Below, one piece after another: positions 21,384-26,051 of a stretch of DNA of 26,051 bases. The stretch lies in NCBI GenBank assembly GCA_036771375.1, contig DAIPHL010000009.1, positions 1 through 26,051 of the forward strand, written 5' to 3'. Position 1 is the first letter of the stretch. The number at the start of each line of letters is the position of its first letter. The stretch is from DAIPHL01 sp036771375 (GTDB taxonomy: Bacteria > Synergistota > Synergistia > Synergistales > Synergistaceae). The notes under the pieces are model-generated. The model was not told where the DNA came from, ran no database searches, and was given only the letters and a program-made list of their open reading frames with translations. A program made the translations under genes and the position numbers.

Positions 21384-22667
21384 ATGAAACGTTATCTCAT
21401 AAAGGACGGAAACGTGGTCACCCCGACCGGCATCCGAAAATGTGACGTGCTCACGCAGGGTCGCGTCGTCCAGAAGATCGGCGAGGCGCTCTCCGAGGAC
21501 GACGTGACCGTCGTGGACGCCGCCGGCATGTGGGTCTTGCCCGGCCTCGTCGACATTCACTGTCACCTCAGGGAACCGGGCTATGAATACAAGGAGGACA
21601 TCGCTTCCGGAACCGCTGCTGCGGCGCGGGGCGGGTTCACCTCTCTCTGCTGCATGGCGAACACGGATCCGGTCAACGACAACGCGGCCGTCACGACGTT
21701 TATCAAAAAAAAGGCCGCCGACGCCGGTTCCGTCAGAGTCTATCCCATCGCGGCGCTGACCAAGGGTTTGAAGGGGGAAGAACTCACCGAGGTGGGAGAC
21801 CTTCGTGACGCCGGCGCCGTCGCGCTCTCGGACGACGGGAAATCCGTCAAAAACGCGCATCGAATGAGACTCGCCCTGCGCTACGCGAAGCGATTCGAGA
21901 TGACGATCATCTCTCACCCGGAGGACGAGGAGCTCACCAACGGAGGAGTCATGAACGAAGGATTCTGGTCGACTGCGCTGGGTCTGCCGGGGACCACACG
22001 CTTCGCGGAGGAGTCGATCCTCTTTCGCGACTGTATGCTTGCCGGGCTGGAGAACACCCGCATACACATCGCCCATGTATCGACGGCCGGAGGGGCGGAG
22101 ATCATCCGTTACGCGAAGAAAACAGGCGCGATGGTCACCTGCGAGACCGCGCCCCACTACCTCTACGCCACGGAGGAATGGGTGGACGGATACGATACGA
22201 ACACCAGGGTCAACCCGCCGCTTCGCACGGAATCCGACAGGCTTGCCCTCATAGAGGCAGTGAGAGATGGGACCATCGACTGCATCGCGACCGACCATGC
22301 ACCACATCACCTCGACGATAAAAACGTCGAGTACGCCCTTGCAGCACCCGGCATATCCGGCTTCGAGACAGCCCTTTCCCTCTGTTGGGAGGCGCTGGTC
22401 GTCCCCGGCCATCTGGCTCCGGAGGCACTTTTCGAAAAACTCACGTCCGCTCCCGCCGACATTCTGAAACTCGACGCGGGAAGGATCGAAGCGGGCTCGA
22501 CCGCCGACATCACGATCTTCGACGAAAGAGCGGAGTGGGTGGTGGACCCCGCGAAATTTGCAAGCCGCGGCAAAAATACCCCGTTCGCCGGCAGAACCCT
22601 GAAGGGAGTCGTCAGGCACACGTTCGCGCAGGGAGTGCACGTTCACGGTGGAAGACCATGCAGATAG
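21384..22667 (+). CDS. pyrC: Dihydroorotase, type I
   Basis: This 427-residue zinc amidohydrolase closes carbamoyl aspartate to dihydroorotate. It has the metal-binding DIHCHLREPGYEYKED, the later DCIATDHAPHHLDDK (catalytic Asp and substrate loop), and the C-terminal beta-sandwich ending with the usual GRTLKGVVRHTFAQG. Length and the REPG motif mark the type I class that often forms complexes with PyrB, in keeping with the lack of pyrI. The ATG at 21384 is 7 bases after the pyrB stop. Its end overlaps pyrF by 10 bases. Confidence 0.96.
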   Translation: MKRYLIKDGNVVTPTGIRKCDVLTQGRVVQKIGEALSEDDVTVVDAAGMWVLPGLVDIHCHLREPGYEYKEDIASGTAAAARGGFTSLCCMANTDPVNDNAAVTTFIKKKAADAGSVRVYPIAALTKGLKGEELTEVGDLRDAGAVALSDDGKSVKNAHRMRLALRYAKRFEMTIISHPEDEELTNGGVMNEGFWSTALGLPGTTRFAEESILFRDCMLAGLENTRIHIAHVSTAGGAEIIRYAKKTGAMVTCETAPHYLYATEEWVDGYDTNTRVNPPLRTESDRLALIEAVRDGTIDCIATDHAPHHLDDKNVEYALAAPGISGFETALSLCWEALVVPGHLAPEALFEKLTSAPADILKLDAGRIEAGSTADITIFDERAEWVVDPAKFASRGKNTPFAGRTLKGVVRHTFAQGVHVHGGRPCR

Positions 22668-23554
22668 ACAGGCTCGTTCGGGAGATTCGTGAGATGCACA
22701 ACCCCTCCGCACTTGGCCTGGACACCAGACCCGAATTCCTGCCGGAGGGCTTCGCCTGCGAACACGGTATGAAAGCAAGAGGAGAAAATCCTGCCGAAGC
22801 GGTGTACTCCTTCAATGCACGGCTTCTCGACGGCCTTCGGGACATCCTGCCCTGCGTGAAAATACAGGCCGCCTATTACGAACGGATGGGCACAAACGGA
22901 ATCGCCTGCCTGGAAAGGACCGTACGCGAAGCGCGACGGCTGGACTACGTGGTAATCGTGGACGCCAAAAGAGGCGATATCGGGGCGACCGCCTCCGCGT
23001 ATTCGGAAGCCTATCTCGCGCCCGGCGCGCCCTTCTCCGCCGATTTTCTCACGGTGAACCCCTACCTCGGCTACGACGGAATCAAACCGTTTCTCGACGA
23101 CTGCAAAAAGAGCGGCGGCGGTGTTTTCGTCCTCGTCAAGACGTCGAATCCTTCGTCCGGGGAGTTTCAGGACATGATCGCCTCCGACGGACGTGCGCTC
23201 TTCGAACATGTGGCGGAGAGAGTCTCCCGCTGGGGAGAAGGGTTGATCGGAGCGGAGGGCTACAGCTCCGTCGGAGCCGTCGTAGGAGCGACTTACCCGA
23301 AGCAGGGTGCACTTCTGCGCACAAGGTTTCCGCATACCTTCTTTCTTCTGCCGGGATACGGCGCCCAGGGAGCCTCCGCGGCCGGACTGTCCGGCTGCTT
23401 CGATCGCGCCGGAGGCGGAGCGATCGTCGCGGCCTCCCGAAGCATCCTCTGCGCGCACAAAAAGGACGGCACCGACGATTTTCTCGAAGCTGCGAGAAAA
23501 GAAGCCATGCGAATGAAGGAGGAGATCAACCGTGCGATACGCTTCGGAAAATGA
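22658..23554 (+). CDS. pyrF: Orotidine 5'-phosphate decarboxylase, type 2
   Basis: This 298-residue enzyme converts OMP to UMP. The catalytic VVIVDAKRGDIGATASAYSE (D-x-K-x-x-D) is present; the length, the N-terminal ALGLDTRPEFLPEG and the internal VLVKTSNPSSGEFQD fit the longer type 2 group found in mycobacteria and other bacteria. The ATG at 22658 lies within the end of pyrC; the frame is open further upstream, but that part reads through pyrC without similarity. It overlaps pyrK by 23 bases. Confidence 0.95.
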   Translation: MQIDRLVREIREMHNPSALGLDTRPEFLPEGFACEHGMKARGENPAEAVYSFNARLLDGLRDILPCVKIQAAYYERMGTNGIACLERTVREARRLDYVVIVDAKRGDIGATASAYSEAYLAPGAPFSADFLTVNPYLGYDGIKPFLDDCKKSGGGVFVLVKTSNPSSGEFQDMIASDGRALFEHVAERVSRWGEGLIGAEGYSSVGAVVGATYPKQGALLRTRFPHTFFLLPGYGAQGASAAGLSGCFDRAGGGAIVAASRSILCAHKKDGTDDFLEAARKEAMRMKEEINRAIRFGK

Positions 23555-24338
23555 TTGTGCGTCCGAGCTCGTCCTGCAGGTCGTCTCGGTCCAAAGAATC
23601 GCGCACGGGACGACGTCGATATGGCTTCGTCCGGACGACGAAGGGCGATGCATCCGAGCGACGCCCGGTCAGTTCGCCCATATCGCCGTCGAGGGCGTGC
23701 TTCTGCGCCGGCCGATCAGTATCGCCGACTACGACGGAGAGGCGATCAGAATCATCGTCCGGGAGGCAGGACGCGGAACCCGCAAACTTTCGGCCCTTCG
23801 TCCCCGGGAGACGGTAAACGCGCTCGTTCCCCTGGGACGCTCCTTCCCCATGGCGAAGGCCGAGGAACGCCTTGCCTCCGGGAAAGAGCTCTGGTTCGTC
23901 GCCGGAGGCATCGGACTCGCTCCCCTGCTCTTCTGTGCCTCGTCGCTTCGAAAGAGCACGCGTACGGCAAACGCGGTGAAAAGCTTTGCCGGCTTCCGGG
24001 ACAGGACGCGGGTCTTCGGACTTGACGAACTGGCGGCGTGCGGAGAGGTCCATCTCGTTGTGGGCGGCCTGGTCACGGAAGAACTCGAGGCCGCTCTTTC
24101 AAAATCGAAGCCCGCGATGCTCTTCTCCTGCGGGCCTGCTCCGATGCTTCGAAACCTGCAGGAGATTTGCCGAAGATTCGACGTACGCGCATACGCCTCC
24201 TTGGAGGAGCGTATGGGTTGCGGAATCGGTGCATGTCTCGTCTGTAGCTGCAAGGTCGGAACCGGAGGCGGTTTTGATTACAAACGGGTATGCAGGGACG
24301 GCCCGGTCTTCGACCTTTCGGAGGTGATCCTCCCATGA
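23532..24338 (+). CDS. pyrK: Dihydroorotate dehydrogenase electron-transfer subunit
   Basis: This 268-residue flavo-iron-sulphur subunit passes electrons from PyrD to NAD+. Order: an FAD-binding barrel with LLRRPISIADYDGEA (R-R-P-x-S), an NAD-binding domain with LWFVAGGIGLAPLLFCA and LFSCGPAPMLRN, and a C-terminal [2Fe-2S] site, ERMGCGIGACLVCSCKV with a fourth Cys at KRVCRDGP. The start is GTG at 23532, with AAGGAGG upstream and 23 bases of overlap with pyrF. The stop overlaps the pyrD start as ATGA, which suits a 1:1 complex. Confidence 0.95.
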   Translation: MRYASENDCASELVLQVVSVQRIAHGTTSIWLRPDDEGRCIRATPGQFAHIAVEGVLLRRPISIADYDGEAIRIIVREAGRGTRKLSALRPRETVNALVPLGRSFPMAKAEERLASGKELWFVAGGIGLAPLLFCASSLRKSTRTANAVKSFAGFRDRTRVFGLDELAACGEVHLVVGGLVTEELEAALSKSKPAMLFSCGPAPMLRNLQEICRRFDVRAYASLEERMGCGIGACLVCSCKVGTGGGFDYKRVCRDGPVFDLSEVILP

Positions 24339-25273
24339 AAGACACCGACGTCCGTTCGATCTCCCTTGCGACCGAGCTCTGCGGATTGCATCTGAAAAAC
24401 CCCCTCATCGCGGCCTCGGGAACCTTCGGCTTCGGACGCGAGTATGACGAACTCTACGACATCACATGTTGGGGAGCCATTTCGGTCAAGGGCCTCACGC
24501 TCGAACCGCGCGGCGGCAACCCTCCACGACGTATCTTCGAGGCATCGGCCGGAATCCTCAACAGCGTGGGACTTCAGAACCCCGGCGTGCGCGGTTTCAT
24601 ACGGGACGAATTGCCGTGGCTGAAGACTCGAAACCTCCCGGTCATCGCGAACCTGGCGGGCTCGTCGACGAAGGACTACCGCGAAGGGGCGGCACTCCTC
24701 TCGGACTCCTCCGTCGACATCGTCGAGCTCAACATCTCCTGCCCCAACATCCACAGCGGTGGGGTGCACTTCGGGACATCCGCAAAGAGCGTTTTCGCGA
24801 TCACGGATGCGGTGCACACCTCATGCGAAAAACCACTGATCGTAAAGCTCTCCCCCAACGTCGCGGAGATCTCCGAGGTGGCGAAAGCAGCCGAGGAAGC
24901 GGGCGCAGATGCCGTCAGCCTGATCAACACGTTGACCGGTATGGCAATCGACGCCCGCACGAGACAGCCGATTCTCGCGAATGTGACGGGAGGACTTTCG
25001 GGGCCGGCCATAAAACCGGTCGCCCTGCGTATGGTCTGGCAGGCGGCTTCCACCGTCTCGATACCGGTGGTCGGCATGGGAGGCATCATGACGGGAGAGG
25101 ACGTCGCAGAGTTCATGGTCGCAGGCGCGAAGGCGGTGATGATCGGCACGGCAAACCTCGTCGATCCCATGGCGGGCCCCCGCATCCTCCGGGAATTCGA
25201 GGATTTCATGAGGGAAAACGACATCGCGGAGGCGTCCGAATTGGTGAATTCATTGAGGACGAACGAAAACTGA
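24335..25273 (+). CDS. pyrD: Dihydroorotate dehydrogenase, class 1B catalytic subunit
   Basis: This 312-residue FMN enzyme oxidises dihydroorotate to orotate, with PyrK handing the electrons to NAD+. It has the N-terminal LKNPLIAASGTFGFGREY, the substrate loop ELNISCPNIHSGGVHFGT with the class 1 catalytic Cys, and the FMN-phosphate region VVGMGGIMTGEDVAEFMVAG and VMIGTANL. Tandem pyrK-pyrD places it in class 1B, usual in anaerobes and Firmicutes. It starts in the ATGA overlap and lies 16 bases before pyrE. Confidence 0.96.
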   Translation: MKDTDVRSISLATELCGLHLKNPLIAASGTFGFGREYDELYDITCWGAISVKGLTLEPRGGNPPRRIFEASAGILNSVGLQNPGVRGFIRDELPWLKTRNLPVIANLAGSSTKDYREGAALLSDSSVDIVELNISCPNIHSGGVHFGTSAKSVFAITDAVHTSCEKPLIVKLSPNVAEISEVAKAAEEAGADAVSLINTLTGMAIDARTRQPILANVTGGLSGPAIKPVALRMVWQAASTVSIPVVGMGGIMTGEDVAEFMVAGAKAVMIGTANLVDPMAGPRILREFEDFMRENDIAEASELVNSLRTNEN

Positions 25274-25289
25274 CGGGAGGAAGAGATCA

Positions 25290-25889
25290 TTGGCACGGGA
25301 AAAAACGGCGGAGACACTCATGCGGCTTGGAGCCCTTCAGACGGGACACTTCCGGCTCACATCGGGTTACCACAGCGACAGATATATCCAGTGCGCAAGG
25401 CTCTTCGAACGTCCCCGAGAGAGCGAGACGCTCTGCACAGAGCTCGCAAGACGCTTTGCGGACGAGAGAGTCGATCTCGTGGCATCTCCTGCAATCGGCG
25501 GGATCATCATGGGCTACGAGACGGCAAGGGCCCTCGGCACGCGCAACGTATTCGCGGAACGCGAAAACGACAGGATGGTCCTGCGGAGGGGATTTTCCGT
25601 CCGGCGGAGCGAGAGGGTTCTCGTGCTGGAGGATGTCGTCACGACCGGAGGATCGGTAAAGGAGGTCATCGCCCTCTTCGAAGCGCTCGGCGCGACGGTC
25701 GTGGGCGTCGGAGCGATCGCCGACCGTTCGTCCGGACACATCGACTTCGGCGTTCCGTTCCGGCCGTTGATGACTCTGGACGTACAGAAGTGGGAGGAAT
25801 CGACCTGTCCTCTCTGCAAGGAGGGAAAACCGATCGTCAAGCCGGGAAGCCGTCCCCTCCCATCTGATCCCCGGTCATCGCTCCGATGA
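25290..25889 (+). CDS. pyrE: Orotate phosphoribosyltransferase (Thermus-type)
   Basis: This 199-residue enzyme adds PRPP-derived ribose phosphate to orotate, giving OMP. It shows LGALQTGHFRLTSGYHSDRY at the N-terminus, VASPAIGGIIMGYETARALG, and the PRPP motif RVLVLEDVVTTGGSVKEV. The C-terminal CPLCKEGKPIVKPGSR is a feature of the Thermus-type PyrE subfamily. The start is TTG at 25290, with GGGAGG about 10 bases upstream. It is the last recognised pyr gene; carbamoyl-phosphate synthase genes are not in the window. Its stop overlaps a possible next start (ATGA). Confidence 0.95.
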   Translation: MAREKTAETLMRLGALQTGHFRLTSGYHSDRYIQCARLFERPRESETLCTELARRFADERVDLVASPAIGGIIMGYETARALGTRNVFAERENDRMVLRRGFSVRRSERVLVLEDVVTTGGSVKEVIALFEALGATVVGVGAIADRSSGHIDFGVPFRPLMTLDVQKWEESTCPLCKEGKPIVKPGSRPLPSDPRSSLR

Positions 25890-26051
25890 GGGATGCATCG
25901 GAACAATACACAAAGGATTCATCTCCTGTACAAACTTTTAATCCCAAATACAGGCAATTATTTGGCCTAACGGCAAGTATCGAGCAAATTCTTAACGGCG
26001 TCGACCTATTGAATCGAAATTTTGAGTTTGTATGTATAGATATCGCCGACC
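25886..26051 (+). CDS. Unidentified reading frame running off the window, partial
   Basis: From an ATG overlapping the pyrE stop, the frame is open for 55 codons to the window end; it starts MRDASEQYTKDSSPVQTF and contains LTASIEQILNGVDLLNRNF. Composition is more AT-rich than in the pyr genes, and no clear ribosome site precedes the ATG. It is not recognised; it may be a real translationally coupled gene, or a gene starting further in. Confidence 0.35.
   Translation, partial: MRDASEQYTKDSSPVQTFNPKYRQLFGLTASIEQILNGVDLLNRNFEFVCIDIAD

Noticed and set aside
22385..22657. N-terminal extension of pyrF within pyrC
   Set aside because: Arg-rich shadow of pyrC; the family match begins at the ATG at 22658.
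21327..22778. 483-codon minus-strand frame
   Set aside because: Opposite pyrC, which is unmistakable from its motifs; no family likeness.

Overview
The window is a mosaic of bacterial chromosome and mobile DNA. The best-conserved chromosomal block is a GC-rich pyrR-B-C-F-K-D-E operon with a PyrR-type RNA attenuator, class 1B PyrD/PyrK and a Thermus-type PyrE. Together with an amino-acid symporter/dehydrogenase cassette and a periplasmic binding protein that has a signal peptide but no lipobox, this fits an anaerobic diderm amino-acid fermenter of the Synergistota type. That assignment is an inference; a GC-rich member of the Clostridia is the main alternative.

Layout. (1) 1-4498: end of a prophage late region, with the tail of a DNA methyltransferase, a possible antisense membrane protein, a tape-measure protein and P2-like tail genes U, X and D packed with overlaps. 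(2) 4499-4803: a junction holding a 14-bp palindrome, two tandem repeats resembling an insertion-sequence end, and an HxlR-family regulator cut short at its C-terminus. (3) 5067-10691: a seven-gene operon with its own promoter and repeated operator-like sites. It encodes a Cys-rich ACGX-repeat peptide, a radical SAM/SPASM maturase, a pyridoxamine-phosphate-oxidase-like/ferredoxin fusion, a zinc-free quinone-oxidoreductase-like MDR protein, a DUF1848 protein, a zinc-type macrodomain and a class M sirtuin (SirTM). This is the most unusual part of the window: peptide modification, redox chemistry and reversible ADP-ribosylation encoded together. (4) 10691-11477: a decayed tnpV on the opposite strand and the stump of an ABC ATPase gene. 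(5) 11474-14906: a BtuC/FecCD-type permease, divergent from a periplasmic binding protein followed by a MoeA-like gene, suggesting molybdate or tungstate uptake. (6) 14907-15900: no intact gene, two strong hairpins and an IS256-type transposase remnant. (7) 15901-19096: a more AT-rich cassette on the minus strand, with an AGCS symporter, a saccharopine-dehydrogenase-like enzyme and an Lrp/AsnC regulator. (8) 19631-25889: the pyr leader and operon. (9) 25886-end: an open reading frame running off the window.

How the parts work together. The pyr genes make UMP from carbamoyl phosphate and aspartate under PyrR control. The AGCS cassette probably imports and oxidises an amino acid under Lrp-type control. 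The ACGX/SirTM operon looks like a transferred stress- or redox-responsive module: it is bounded by a broken regulator and insertion-like end on the left and by a tnpV relic and a truncated chromosomal transporter gene on the right.
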